From: Synechococcus sp. CC9605
GTDB lineage: Bacteria; Cyanobacteriota; Cyanobacteriia; PCC-6307; Cyanobiaceae
Reading direction: 5' to 3'
DNA length: 64,000 bases
Assembly: GCF_000012625.1 (NCBI RefSeq)
Contig: NC_007516.1
Location: 744,001 to 808,000 of the forward strand
The position numbers were made by a program, and so were the translations under genes. Every line of letters starts with the position of its first letter. Positions within the stretch are counted from its first letter, which is position 1. This document shows positions 45,377 through 54,561 of this stretch, piece after piece. The notes beneath the pieces were generated by a model that was given only the letters and a program-made list of their open reading frames with translations, was not told the origin of the DNA and did no database searches.

Positions 45377-47098
45377 ATGAAAGGCCATGAGGCAATCCTG
45401 AGGCAATTTCTTGCCAACGGAATGGACCATATGTTTGGAAATCCTGGGACAGTTGAGCAGGGATTTCTTGATGCTCTGGCTGATGTGCCAGAGATGAAAT
45501 ACATTCTCACCTTGCAAGAGTCTATTGCTGTGCTGTGTGCAGATGGATATGCGAGGGCACGATTGAAACCTGCTCTTGTTCAGATTCACAGTTCACCTGG
45601 ACTAGGGAACGCCATTGGTAATCTTTATCAAGCCATGCGTGGGCAGGCTCCACTCGTTGTTATTGGGGGAGATGCTGGTATTAAATATCAAGCGATGGAT
45701 GCCCAGATGGCTGCAGATCTGGTTGCAATGGCAGAGCCAGTGACAAAGTGGTCTGCAATGGTTCAACATCCATCCAGTCTTTTGAGGATGGTTCGCCGTG
45801 CTATCAAGGTTGCAGCAACACCTCCCTGTGGACCTGTTTATCTTTGCCTCCCTGAAGACATTCTGGATGCTGAAATTACGGAGAAAATAATCCCCGCTCA
45901 TATCCCAAGCCTTGAAACATGTCCAGGCTCGCTGGATTTGGACCGTATGGTTTCTGCAATTCAGTCAGCACAGAACCCCATTATTTTGGTTGGCGATGGT
46001 GTGGCCTGGACCGGAGGTGTTGAAAAAATTGTTGATCTTGCAGAAACACTCGGCGCCAAGGTTTATTCGGCAGATGGTGGTGAAATTAATTTTCCTGATG
46101 ACCACCTATTAAATTATGGAAGCACTGGGCATATGTTTGGTGATCAGAGTCTTCCGATCATGCAATCATGTGATTTATGTCTTACTTTGGGCTGTTATTT
46201 ACTGCCCGAAGTTTTTCCTCATCTCGGTGACATTTTCAATGAGGATGCCACGATTATTCATGTGGATACCAACGTTGATAACATCGCTAAAAACCATAGG
46301 GTAGATATATCTTATGTGGCTGAACCCCATTCTGTCGTTACAGGGTTATTGCCCATTCTTAAATCACTCTCGTCTAGCTGGCACAACGCAGCTCAACAAA
46401 GACGATCAAAGCTCGAGTCAGAATCACCTGTAGTTCATAACAACGTAGATCAAAATTATCAAGTTGAACCTCCGTATCCATCTGAGGCCTATGACGGTAT
46501 CAATCGTTCCATGCGTTCCGGATACTTTATTAAAACATTGGCAGATAAGCTTCCAAAGGAAACTATTATATTTGATGAAGCCTTAACCAATTCACCTCCG
46601 GTGAATCGCTACCTTCCTGGCCAAAAACCCGGTGATCGTATGTTGACGCGTGGGGGTTCCCTCGGTACAGGATTTCCAGGCGCCATTGGCGCAAAAATAG
46701 CCTACCCCGATCGATGTGTTATTGGCTTTTCCGGTGATGGGGGGAGTATGTACACCATTCAGTGTTTGTGGACTGCAGTAAGGCATAATGTTGCAGCAAA
46801 ATTTATTGTTTGTCAAAATCGATCATACAAACTTCTTCAGTCCAATATCTCAAAATTCTGGCAAGAACGTGGAATTGAAGGTAGAGAGTTTCCAGTACCC
46901 TTTGATTTATCAAAACCTGAAATTTGCTTCAGTGTGATAGCTAATAGTTTTGGTGTGAGTGGAGAACGTGTTGTTAGGCCAGATCAAGTTGGAGAAGCAA
47001 TTGATAGGATGCTCAACCATGATGGTCCCTACCTAATTAATCTAGTTCTCGATGGAGATATCAGACCTGATTTGATTGGCGTACGCTGCGGTCAGTGA
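45377..47098 (+). CDS. ThDP-dependent enzyme, benzoylformate-decarboxylase-like
   Basis: This 573-residue thiamine-diphosphate enzyme of the 2-keto acid decarboxylase/acetolactate synthase fold starts at ATG 45377 (MKGHEAILRQFLANGMDHMF). The N-terminal domain has GNPGTVEQGFLDAL, the activating Glu in YILTLQESIAVLCADGYARA and the active-site His in QIHSSPGLGNAIGNLYQAM. The last two align with Glu47 and His70 of benzoylformate decarboxylase. The C-terminal domain has the ThDP/Mg motif GFSGDGGSMYTIQCLW with Asn in FIVCQNRSY. It probably acts on an aryl or branched 2-keto acid. It follows DJ-1 A by 57 bp. Confidence 0.85.
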   Translation: MKGHEAILRQFLANGMDHMFGNPGTVEQGFLDALADVPEMKYILTLQESIAVLCADGYARARLKPALVQIHSSPGLGNAIGNLYQAMRGQAPLVVIGGDAGIKYQAMDAQMAADLVAMAEPVTKWSAMVQHPSSLLRMVRRAIKVAATPPCGPVYLCLPEDILDAEITEKIIPAHIPSLETCPGSLDLDRMVSAIQSAQNPIILVGDGVAWTGGVEKIVDLAETLGAKVYSADGGEINFPDDHLLNYGSTGHMFGDQSLPIMQSCDLCLTLGCYLLPEVFPHLGDIFNEDATIIHVDTNVDNIAKNHRVDISYVAEPHSVVTGLLPILKSLSSSWHNAAQQRRSKLESESPVVHNNVDQNYQVEPPYPSEAYDGINRSMRSGYFIKTLADKLPKETIIFDEALTNSPPVNRYLPGQKPGDRMLTRGGSLGTGFPGAIGAKIAYPDRCVIGFSGDGGSMYTIQCLWTAVRHNVAAKFIVCQNRSYKLLQSNISKFWQERGIEGREFPVPFDLSKPEICFSVIANSFGVSGERVVRPDQVGEAIDRMLNHDGPYLINLVLDGDIRPDLIGVRCGQ

Positions 47099-47193
47099 TT
47101 TAATCAAACCAATGACGGAGTCATACGAACCCATATGACCCCACACTATTCATTAACTTAAGAGTTAACCCTAAATCTTTATTTGGCTGCTTA

Positions 47194-48174
47194 TTATTTT
47201 TCCGTTTGTGTCACGAAATAGTTTTGCACACCTACAGGCTCACCCTTCCAACCTGTGTGTCGTAGCCATTTCTCGAAATCCATCACCTCTGGATTTATAG
47301 ATTTAATAAATTCATAGTCTCGATCAATTCCATAATCCCGTATAAATTCAAACATATTGCCTACAAATTCTCCGTCTGGACTGTCTGGGATATCATTTAC
47401 TGTTGCCCGTGATTTTTCACGGAATTCTTTCAAGGACATTGGTTCATAAACAGCTTTTATTCCAGTTACGCTTGAAAAAGTTTCCGCAATTTCCATCATT
47501 GTCGGCGAACCTGAAGCAACAAATAGTTTCTTACCTTTCACGCTCTCGAATTCGGAAAATGCATAAGCTGCGAATCTTCCAATATCATCGAGTGCAACCA
47601 TTGTGTATGGCTTGTCTGCCATTGGATCTCTGAAGACAAATTCCACACCTTCTTCACTCCCTTCACGTTTTTCTGGCAATGCATACCCCATAAAATTCTC
47701 GTAGTAAGGTGCTGTAACAAGAATAGTTGCCTTAGGAAGAATCGCTTGTATGTATTCAGCTGATTCTGCTTTTGAGTCAAAATATGGAACCGCTAGAGTG
47801 CTTTTAGTAATTGCTGAAACGTATTCTAGTGAACTATAAACGAGATGCTCAACAGACTCCTTTAAGCATGCTGTAGCAACATTGATGGACTGGACAACTT
47901 CCTGAACACGACTTCCAGCAGTCCAATAATCAGTGTTGCAAAAAACACCATCCACTCCTCTAAAAGCTTCTTCTAGGCTTTTCTGATCACTTGTATCTGC
48001 TTGAACCGCAACTATTCTGTCGCTGTAATTCTCTAATTCCTTGGCGCGCTTACCCATAGGATTACGAGTTAATGCGCGTACTCTAAATCCATTGCTGGGA
48101 TGATCGATTAAAGAGTGCACGATTGAACGACCCATGGCTCCGGTGGCACCTACGACGGCAATTGTTTTCATCAT
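47194..48174 (-). CDS. NmrA-like NAD(P)-binding protein
   Basis: In this 326-residue atypical short-chain dehydrogenase fold the NAD(P) motif is IAVVGATGAMGRSIVHSLI, followed by VRALTRNP (Arg typical of NADP preference), VQADTSDQKSLEEAFRGVDG VF and VYSSLEYVS. The canonical YxxxK is not evident, as in NmrA/HSCARG regulators and some isoflavone-type reductases. The C-terminal domain has EIAETFSSVTG and VYEPMSLKEF. It is the only minus-strand gene in the cluster and could be either an enzyme or a redox-sensing regulator. It is divergent from the SnoaL-like gene at 48323. Confidence 0.8.
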   Translation of the reverse strand: MMKTIAVVGATGAMGRSIVHSLIDHPSNGFRVRALTRNPMGKRAKELENYSDRIVAVQADTSDQKSLEEAFRGVDGVFCNTDYWTAGSRVQEVVQSINVATACLKESVEHLVYSSLEYVSAITKSTLAVPYFDSKAESAEYIQAILPKATILVTAPYYENFMGYALPEKREGSEEGVEFVFRDPMADKPYTMVALDDIGRFAAYAFSEFESVKGKKLFVASGSPTMMEIAETFSSVTGIKAVYEPMSLKEFREKSRATVNDIPDSPDGEFVGNMFEFIRDYGIDRDYEFIKSINPEVMDFEKWLRHTGWKGEPVGVQNYFVTQTEK

Positions 48175-48322
48175 TAGGGCAGATTTTTTTTGATTTTAGC
48201 AAGAAACCCAAGTTTTCTCTACTATCGCTAGACTTTTTACTATTACTAATGCACAGTTATTCCGAAGCGCTTGATACAAATGATTTTGGGCTTTGGTGGG
48301 ATATTCAACTTCATTTTGTGCC

Positions 48323-48754
48323 ATGAAATCTTCAGAAAATCTGCTTATGGCGATGTTAGTTGATGATTTCTATGCCAAGGTTGCCGACCAGTCTGATAAA
48401 AATACGGCAACTAGAATTGTTAGTCCGTCTGTAGAGTTTTACGCTTCAGGTAGCGATGTGCCTGTAGGTTTTGATGATTTCTTTGATTATGTCTCCATGT
48501 TTCAAAGAGCTCTTGCATTTATGCGTCTTATTCTTGAAACCTTGGTTGACAATAAGACTGCATTGATATATTGGCGCGTTGAAGGAACTCACAAGAAAGA
48601 GTTGCTAGGTTGTTTCCCTACCAACAAAGCAATTGTCTACACAGGCATGTCGTTGTTCTATTTTGATGACGAGAATCTTATCTCAAAAGTTATTACTTGC
48701 TTCGACGAGAAAACTTTTATAGAGCAGCTCTGCGCTGGCTCAGAGCCAGAATGA
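48323..48754 (+). CDS. NTF2/SnoaL-like protein 1
   Basis: The 143-residue protein starts at ATG 48323 (MKSSENLLMAMLVDDFYAKV). The cone-like alpha+beta pattern of the NTF2 superfamily is seen: an N-terminal helix, a strand with SPSVEFYASG, DFFDYVSMFQ, then long strands (KTALIYWRVEGTHKKELLG; YTGMSLFYFDDENLISKVIT CFD). The family includes polyketide cyclases, ketosteroid isomerases and dehydratases. No single catalytic residue can be assigned. First of four such folds in this cluster. Confidence 0.7.
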   Translation: MKSSENLLMAMLVDDFYAKVADQSDKNTATRIVSPSVEFYASGSDVPVGFDDFFDYVSMFQRALAFMRLILETLVDNKTALIYWRVEGTHKKELLGCFPTNKAIVYTGMSLFYFDDENLISKVITCFDEKTFIEQLCAGSEPE

Positions 48755-48865
48755 TTGGCTTTTGTCAACACACTGTGACTTCGGGGTCTGTTTGCTGCCA
48801 AATTTAGTCTTCGTTGCTAAGACTAGTAATGGATAAGTAAATCCGTCCAAATCAGTCTTGACCTC

Positions 48866-49585
48866 ATGATTCACCAGCATATTCTGGCAGCTCCCCGTCC
48901 TGGTTTAAGCGAGGCTGAGTTTCAGGATTACTGGAGATACGTTCATGCCTTAAAGTTTGCCCGCAAAATTCCTCAAATTAGGAAATACAAAGTCAACTCA
49001 AGAATTGATATACCTGGGCAAGATAGAGAAATTGAATTTTCTGGTATAGCAGAGATATGGCTGGATAATGAGCAAGCACAAGCGGATTCGATCAAAACCC
49101 CTGAATTTCTTGATGGAGCGTTGCACGATGAACCAAATTGGGCTGCTTCTTGGCAGACCATTGGTCTTGACACTGAAGCTCATGAAGTAATGGGTGTTGA
49201 TCCAAGTGATGCCGAATTTCCTGAATACAAAATTATGCTTTTTCACAAGAAAAAACGTGATATGAGTTTAACTGATTTCAGAAGTTTGTACACATCCGGC
49301 TATTCAGACAAGATTCAAGGAGCCAACATCCCAAATCTAGTTCGTGTTCTCTGTTGTCTCTCTAAGGAACGTCTTTACGAAGCAGGAGGTGCTCCGCCTT
49401 TTGATGCTGTTACGCATCTCAGTGCTAATTCGATGCTTGATTTGAAATCTATGGTTGCTTCACCTCAACTTCAAGCCTTCCTGGATCCCGAGCATAGTGG
49501 TTTGAGTGAGTGGTGGGGTTTGGTCACCATGGCTGTGCGTTCCGAGTGGGTTTTGGGCCCTGAAGCAAGGCCATATCCATTTTGA
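48866..49585 (+). CDS. EthD-domain protein, duplicated dimeric barrel
   Basis: The 239-residue protein has two EthD-like alpha+beta barrel halves. The first has LSEAEFQDYWRYVHALKFAR and KIPQIRKYKVNS. The second begins EYKIMLFHKKKRDMSLTDFR and includes VRVLCCLSKERLYEAGGAPP FD. EthD-domain proteins occur in ether degradation and as cyclases or oxygenase-like enzymes in aromatic polyketide pathways. The internal duplication would let one chain form the usual dimeric barrel. It starts at ATG 48866. Confidence 0.75.
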   Translation: MIHQHILAAPRPGLSEAEFQDYWRYVHALKFARKIPQIRKYKVNSRIDIPGQDREIEFSGIAEIWLDNEQAQADSIKTPEFLDGALHDEPNWAASWQTIGLDTEAHEVMGVDPSDAEFPEYKIMLFHKKKRDMSLTDFRSLYTSGYSDKIQGANIPNLVRVLCCLSKERLYEAGGAPPFDAVTHLSANSMLDLKSMVASPQLQAFLDPEHSGLSEWWGLVTMAVRSEWVLGPEARPYPF

Positions 49586-49637
49586 TTTCCATACTTTACT
49601 CCTGGAAATCGGACTACCCTTCATCTCAAATTAATTC

Positions 49638-51089
49638 ATGGACCTACAACAACGCATTGATCAACTTTGGGAAGACACTAAGTCTGGTGACATTGAGGCA
49701 ATCCTCAGTCATTTTGCAAACAAGGGCTCTATTTGCTTTCCTAAAACTAGTGCAAACAACATTATTCCATTCACAGGTCTATTTCATGGCTCACAACAGA
49801 TTCGAGAATTTTTCGAATCAAAACAAGCGACCATTCATTTAAAAAATTCTACTGTTGAGTCTATTCACCACCAATCATCTACAGCATTTTTGAATGTAAA
49901 GGTTGAAGCTGAATGCTTATCGACTGGTACTTTGTTTAAATCAGATGAGCTTCATGTCTTTAAGTTTAATACTGTTCACCATATTTTAGAATGGACTATC
50001 TATGCCGATCTTAGTGAATTAATAGAAGCGTTGAAAGCTAACTTGCCAGATCAACTTCTTGAGGCCGTTTCGGCTAATAATGTCAACTCTGTTAAGCATT
50101 GTCTTCTCATGGGAGCTAATCCCAATGTGCGAAACAGTGTTACAGGGCTAACGGTTTTGATGATGGCAGCTTGTCAGGGCCAGACTGAAATTGTCAGGTT
50201 ACTTTTAGATGCTGGTGCTGATGTTTTCACCACCGACAGTTTCACTGGTGCTACTGCGCTTCACAAAGCTTGCCAAGGGCAGAATGCTGAAATTGCCAAA
50301 CTTTTAACCGACGCGGGATCTTTTATCGATGCGGTCACACCCACAATGGGGCATACACCAATCATGGATGCCCTTTGGTACTTAGCTCCAGACGTTGTGA
50401 AACATCTTGTTAGCTGTAAGCCCAATTTAAATACAAAAACACACTACGGTTTCTCTTTATGGGATCACCTTGAGTATGAGACCAAAGTCCAAGCGACTCC
50501 AGAAGGTAAGGCAACAATGGCAGCCATCAAATCAGATATTGAAGGTTACCGGGATCAATGTTTGTCATTAATTGAAGAACACAAAGTGATGGCTGCTACG
50601 GAGAAAGGTGATGCCGAACTTGTAAAGCAACTCATCGCTAGTGGTCACACTGTTGAAACTGTTTATCCCCATGTTAATACTTTTAGTGATGGTCATACTC
50701 CTTTAATTGTTGCTGCAAGGGATAATCACCTTGATATTGTCAAACTTCTTCTAGATGCTGGTGCTGAAGTAGACGTTTTTGATTGGGTTTTTAAGGGTTA
50801 TCCCATCCATAAGGCTACATATAATGGCCGCCCTGATGTCTTAAAGGTACTCTTAAGCTCACCAAAGATGACCAGCAAGGTCATTAATGTCCAGGGTAAG
50901 ATCAATGGTTACACGCCGCTAACAGATGCACTTTGGCATGGATTTGAAGAGTGCGCCAATATTTTGCTTGATCACCCTGAGTGCAAATTAGGTAATGTTG
51001 CACATGATGGTAAAGACGAATTGGCTGTAGCCGAGCAGGTTTTTGGAGTTGATCACAAACTTACCAATCGCATACGCAGTATGAGTTAG
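49638..51089 (+). CDS. NTF2-like domain fused to ankyrin repeats
   Basis: In this 483-residue product residues 1-128 form an NTF2/SnoaL-like domain (LWEDTKSGDIEAILSHFANK, PFTGLFHGSQQIREFFESK, DELHVFKFNTVHHILEWTIY). Residues 135-475 contain ankyrin repeats: GANPNVRNSVTGLTVLMMAA, QTEIVRLLLDAGADVFTTDS, TGATALHKACQGQNAEIAKL, TPLIVAARDNHLDIVKLLLD and GYTPLTDALWHGFEECANIL. The middle section around residues 255-315 is degenerate. Ankyrin repeats would scaffold a partner protein. This fusion within a metabolic cluster is unusual. ATG 49638 is used. Confidence 0.8.
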   Translation: MDLQQRIDQLWEDTKSGDIEAILSHFANKGSICFPKTSANNIIPFTGLFHGSQQIREFFESKQATIHLKNSTVESIHHQSSTAFLNVKVEAECLSTGTLFKSDELHVFKFNTVHHILEWTIYADLSELIEALKANLPDQLLEAVSANNVNSVKHCLLMGANPNVRNSVTGLTVLMMAACQGQTEIVRLLLDAGADVFTTDSFTGATALHKACQGQNAEIAKLLTDAGSFIDAVTPTMGHTPIMDALWYLAPDVVKHLVSCKPNLNTKTHYGFSLWDHLEYETKVQATPEGKATMAAIKSDIEGYRDQCLSLIEEHKVMAATEKGDAELVKQLIASGHTVETVYPHVNTFSDGHTPLIVAARDNHLDIVKLLLDAGAEVDVFDWVFKGYPIHKATYNGRPDVLKVLLSSPKMTSKVINVQGKINGYTPLTDALWHGFEECANILLDHPECKLGNVAHDGKDELAVAEQVFGVDHKLTNRIRSMS

Positions 51090-51133
51090 ATCCTCAATTA
51101 TTAGCTTTTTAATCAGTAAATTTCATTTTATTC

Positions 51134-51580
51134 ATGAACAATCTGACATCAGAAGATAGGCTTGAAATTCAAAATCTCAACGCGAGACATTTTCACTCTC
51201 TTGATGCATTGACACGTGTTCTTGATGGCAACCCAGCAGAAACTTGGGCAGACACTTTCCATCCTGACGGTACTTTTCAAATTGTTATGCAAGATGGATC
51301 GGTCTTATTTGAGGCCAAGGGTCGTGACAAGTTGATCGAAGCCCATTCTTCTTTTCCGGATATTTCAACAACCCGTCATTGGATCTGTAACCTTTTGATC
51401 GAGCCGGATCCACGTGGAGCACGATCTGCTTCGTACATTATTGCTATGAACATCGGGGTCAATCCAGCTCATATTATTAGAACGGGAACCTACGATGATC
51501 TCGTGACAAAACACAATGGTGTTTGGCTTTACGAACGTAAAATTCTTATTCTTGATGCATTCAGTCCTACTGCTGAATAA
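51134..51580 (+). CDS. NTF2/SnoaL-like protein 2
   Basis: The 148-residue protein starts at ATG 51134. The typical SnoaL-4 pattern is present: an N-terminal helix (SEDRLEIQNLNARHFHSLDA), WADTFHPDGTFQIVMQDGSV, FEAKGRDKLIEAHSSF, TTRHWICNLLIEPDPRGARS and the last strands (GTYDDLVTKHNGVWLYERKI). Asp and His positions (HPDG, TRHW) match those lining the pocket in scytalone-dehydratase- and ketosteroid-isomerase-like members, so a dehydratase or isomerase role is plausible. Confidence 0.75.
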   Translation: MNNLTSEDRLEIQNLNARHFHSLDALTRVLDGNPAETWADTFHPDGTFQIVMQDGSVLFEAKGRDKLIEAHSSFPDISTTRHWICNLLIEPDPRGARSASYIIAMNIGVNPAHIIRTGTYDDLVTKHNGVWLYERKILILDAFSPTAE

Positions 51581-51606
51581 AATTAAGTATCTCCTCTTGT
51601 TATTTT

Positions 51607-53115
51607 ATGGAACACTCACCTGCTATCGTCATCGGAAGTGGATTCGGTGGGTCTGTTGCTGCCCTGCGGCTTGCTGAGGCTGGCATCAAAACGCTTGTTA
51701 TTGAGCGAGGTAAACGTTGGACCATCCAGGATCCAACAGTCAACGAAACCTTCAGTACTTTTGACAGTCTTGATGGTCGTGCTGAGTGGTTGAATGATAC
51801 TGGACGCTCAGAAACTCCTGCTTATGAAGGATTACCTATAACCAAGCACACAGGAATTATGGAATGTGTGAAGCATGGTAAGTATACTTTTTTGGTGGGT
51901 GCTGCTGTCGGCGGTGGATCTCATTGTTATGGAGGGATTCTGATTGAACCTCCCGAGGAGCTCTGGAATAATCAAATACCAATGATTGATTATTCTGAAA
52001 TGCGAGATACGTACTTTCCAGTTGTTCATAAGACAATCGGCTCTTCACCGATTCCTGATGATATTCTAAATTCTGAATATTATTTAGGATTAAGGTCGCT
52101 TGTTTCTCAGGCAGAAAAGGCTGGTTTTACGGAATGCAGTAGTACCAACAATGGAATGAAAGATGGTTATGTTAGATTTAAGATGGGAATTGATTGGGAT
52201 GCCACAAGGGAAGAAATTGCTAATAAACGTGTGGCTTCACAGATTAAAGCTGAGTTCTGGTTTGGCCAAAATAGCGGTGCTAAGCAAACTTTAGACACTA
52301 ACTATCTAAAACTTGCCGAAGAAACTGGATCAGTCGAGATCAGACCTCTTCATCTTGTCAATTCGATTTCAGAGAACGAAGATGGATTATACATCATAGA
52401 AACATCGCGAATCAACACCAAGGGCGATGTGATTGAGACGAAGCTTTTTAGTTGCAACCAATTGTTTTTGGCGGCTGGTGTTCTTGGCACCTGTGAGCTC
52501 CTCTTGAGAGCACAATCCAACAACACAATTTCCAATCTACCCTCTGAGCTTGGTTCCAACCTTGGCAACGACGGAGATACTTTTGCAATACGTACTGAAC
52601 TTGATGAAAAAACCAATCCCCATCTTGGCGGACCTGGTGCTATTGCCATTTTGAACTATGAGAATCCCATAAGACCCGCCATCATGATGCGCGCACCACT
52701 TACCAAGTTTGATCGCTTGTTTCCCGATCATAATGCTATTGGGACTTTTATCTTTTCAAACTCTCATCACCGCGGTCGCCTAACTTTTAATAAAGATACC
52801 AATGGTCTTGATATCGAATATGAGCTTGATTATGATGCTATTTCAGCATCACAAGCGTTGCTCGATCGCTTCCAACAGGCTAATGGTGGGGAGATTATTC
52901 CTCCTGATGTTCAAATTACTGGTCATCAACTTGGAGGAGCTGCAATGGGTAGTGTCTGTGATTCTTTTGGACGTGTCCAGGGTCAGAAGGGCTTGTATGT
53001 CGTTGATGGATCTCTAATTCCAGGTTCCAGTACCTGTATGAATCCAGCTCTTACGATTGCTGCAGTGGCCGAACGTGCTCTGCAGAACATTATCCAGGAG
53101 GACATTTTGGTTTAA
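51607..53115 (+). CDS. GMC-family flavin oxidoreductase (cholesterol-oxidase-like)
   Basis: The 502-residue FAD enzyme starts at ATG 51607. The N-terminal dinucleotide fold is IVIGSGFGGSVAALRLAEAG with TLVIERGKRW. VGAAVGGGSHCYGGILIEPP follows, and the substrate domain ends in QITGHQLGGAAMGSVCDSFG (active-site His). The C-terminal GMC signature is GLYVVDGSLIPGSSTCMNPA LTIAAVAERAL. The family oxidises alcohols to carbonyls with oxygen or another acceptor; the substrate cannot be read from sequence. No Tat signal is seen, so it is probably cytoplasmic. It is the likely oxidation step of the cluster. Confidence 0.88.
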   Translation: MEHSPAIVIGSGFGGSVAALRLAEAGIKTLVIERGKRWTIQDPTVNETFSTFDSLDGRAEWLNDTGRSETPAYEGLPITKHTGIMECVKHGKYTFLVGAAVGGGSHCYGGILIEPPEELWNNQIPMIDYSEMRDTYFPVVHKTIGSSPIPDDILNSEYYLGLRSLVSQAEKAGFTECSSTNNGMKDGYVRFKMGIDWDATREEIANKRVASQIKAEFWFGQNSGAKQTLDTNYLKLAEETGSVEIRPLHLVNSISENEDGLYIIETSRINTKGDVIETKLFSCNQLFLAAGVLGTCELLLRAQSNNTISNLPSELGSNLGNDGDTFAIRTELDEKTNPHLGGPGAIAILNYENPIRPAIMMRAPLTKFDRLFPDHNAIGTFIFSNSHHRGRLTFNKDTNGLDIEYELDYDAISASQALLDRFQQANGGEIIPPDVQITGHQLGGAAMGSVCDSFGRVQGQKGLYVVDGSLIPGSSTCMNPALTIAAVAERALQNIIQEDILV

Positions 53116-53171
53116 TCCTTTATTGTCCTCAGCTGCTCTTTAGCTTTGTTCCATTCTTTACTGCAACTCCT

Positions 53172-53609
53172 ATGACTGCTTCAACGAAATCTGTCGCAGA
53201 AGCTTGGTTCGACGGATTGGATCGAGCTGATTACGCCAGTGCGATCTCTCTGCTTCATCCAGACATCGTTTGGATCAATGTTCCACAAATCAAAGATGGT
53301 AGTGATGTTATCCCTTGGATTGGAACTGCAAGGGGTCTCGACGAGGTTACTCATCAGTTCACTAAAAGAGACGGTGTTTGCGAAGTTAAAGAGTTTAAAA
53401 GTGTAGGACTTGTTTGTGAAGGTAATACTGCTGTTGGCTTGGTTCGCGATAAAGCAACAATTATAAAAACCAATATCACTTTTGAAATCATCTTTGCTTC
53501 GTGGATGACCATTGAGGACGGCAAGATTGTTCGTTGGAAGTCCTATTGTGATACTGCACCAATTATTGCTGCTTTCAATGGTATTCAGCCACCATCCCCT
53601 GAGATTTGA
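53172..53609 (+). CDS. NTF2/SnoaL-like protein 3
   Basis: The 145-residue protein starts at ATG 53172 (MTASTKSVAEAWFDGLDRAD). Pattern: ISLLHPDIVWINVPQI, IPWIGTARGLDEVTHQF, VCEVKEFKSVGLVCEGNTAV and a final strand WMTIEDGKIVRWKSYCDTAP. This is close to the SnoaL/ketosteroid isomerase-like group in which W.D...S..D..A ends the domain. A single domain with no fusion. Confidence 0.78.
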   Translation: MTASTKSVAEAWFDGLDRADYASAISLLHPDIVWINVPQIKDGSDVIPWIGTARGLDEVTHQFTKRDGVCEVKEFKSVGLVCEGNTAVGLVRDKATIIKTNITFEIIFASWMTIEDGKIVRWKSYCDTAPIIAAFNGIQPPSPEI

Positions 53610-53679
53610 TTAAACTATTGCATGCACCAGGCCTTTTGTGACTTTTTGCCTCTGCTTATCTCCACTAGTTTTGTATCTC

Positions 53680-53700
53680 TTCTTTCCCAATGGGAAAGAA
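53680..53700. promoter_or_regulatory. Perfect 10-bp palindrome upstream of DJ-1 protein B
   Basis: TTCTTTCCCA, one centre base, TGGGAAAGAA. It lies 95 bp before the ATG of the second DJ-1 gene and 70 bp after the preceding stop. The symmetry and short spacer suit a dimeric repressor or activator operator more than a terminator, since no T run follows. It would control the downstream half of the cluster (53795-57807). Confidence 0.5.
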
Positions 53701-53794
53701 ACAATGAAGAATATTGCTCCATGGCTTCGTCGAGCTAAATTGTAATTGATGTTCTTAGTTTTTAGCTAAGGATTTTTTACTTTTCAGCAGAGCC

Positions 53795-54559
53795 ATGGCA
53801 TCAATCCTTATGGTCGCCTCAAACCTCGGTGTTTGGGCAGAGGAATTACAAGGTCCTTGGGATGTCCTCAACGAGAAGGGCCACAACGTTACTCTTGCTA
53901 CTGAGCAAGGTATCAAGCCATTGCCTCATGTCATCAGCATGGATCCTGATGCACTTGACACTGTTCAGAATATTAAGGTCAATCCACAAAGTGTCGTTGA
54001 TAGATGTAAGGCTCTTTGGGCTTCAACTGCACTCGATAATCCTATTGCGATTAAAGATGCCAAGATGAGTGACTATGAAGCTATTGTTCTTATCGGGGGC
54101 CCAGGTGCCCCGTTAGACATGAATGGCAATTCTAAGCTTCATAAGCTTCTTGTTGATGCATTTGCCTCCGATAAATTAATTGCAACCATTTGCTATGCCG
54201 TTGGAGGCCTTGTTTGGGCTCGTAATCCTGAGACTGGTAAAAGTATTATTGACGGTAAGGTTATTTGTGCCCATCCCCGTGACTGGGACTTTACAGATCC
54301 TCTGCCTTATCCACTTGATGGTGCTCAATCTGGCAATGCAGGGACTGACCTCGTTACCCCTGGTTTTAATTACCCTGTTCAAACAATCGTAGAATTGGCG
54401 GTTGGAGAGAAAGGCCGTGTTCTTTCTAACCCGTACGTGCTTCGTAGTTGTCCCTGCACTCACTATGACTGGCCATTTGTGACGGCGCTATCTGTTGAGT
54501 CATCCACCCCATTTGGTTACATGATCGACAATGCTCTGAATCAAAAATATGGCAAGTGA
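53795..54559 (+). CDS. DJ-1/PfpI-family protein B
   Basis: The 254-residue protein starts at ATG 53795 (MASILMVASNLGVWAEELQG). Core motifs: the acidic AEELQGPWDVLNEKGHNVTL, YEAIVLIGGPGAPLDM and the nucleophile Cys in IATICYAVGGLVWARN, then HPRDWDFTDPLPY. It aligns well in outline with the protein at 44462 but is shorter. The Glu-Cys pair needed for DJ-1-type hydrolase/glyoxalase chemistry is retained. It follows an isolated palindrome and probably begins a second transcription unit; the next ATG is two bases past its stop. Confidence 0.82.
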   Translation: MASILMVASNLGVWAEELQGPWDVLNEKGHNVTLATEQGIKPLPHVISMDPDALDTVQNIKVNPQSVVDRCKALWASTALDNPIAIKDAKMSDYEAIVLIGGPGAPLDMNGNSKLHKLLVDAFASDKLIATICYAVGGLVWARNPETGKSIIDGKVICAHPRDWDFTDPLPYPLDGAQSGNAGTDLVTPGFNYPVQTIVELAVGEKGRVLSNPYVLRSCPCTHYDWPFVTALSVESSTPFGYMIDNALNQKYGK

Positions 54560-54561
54560 GA

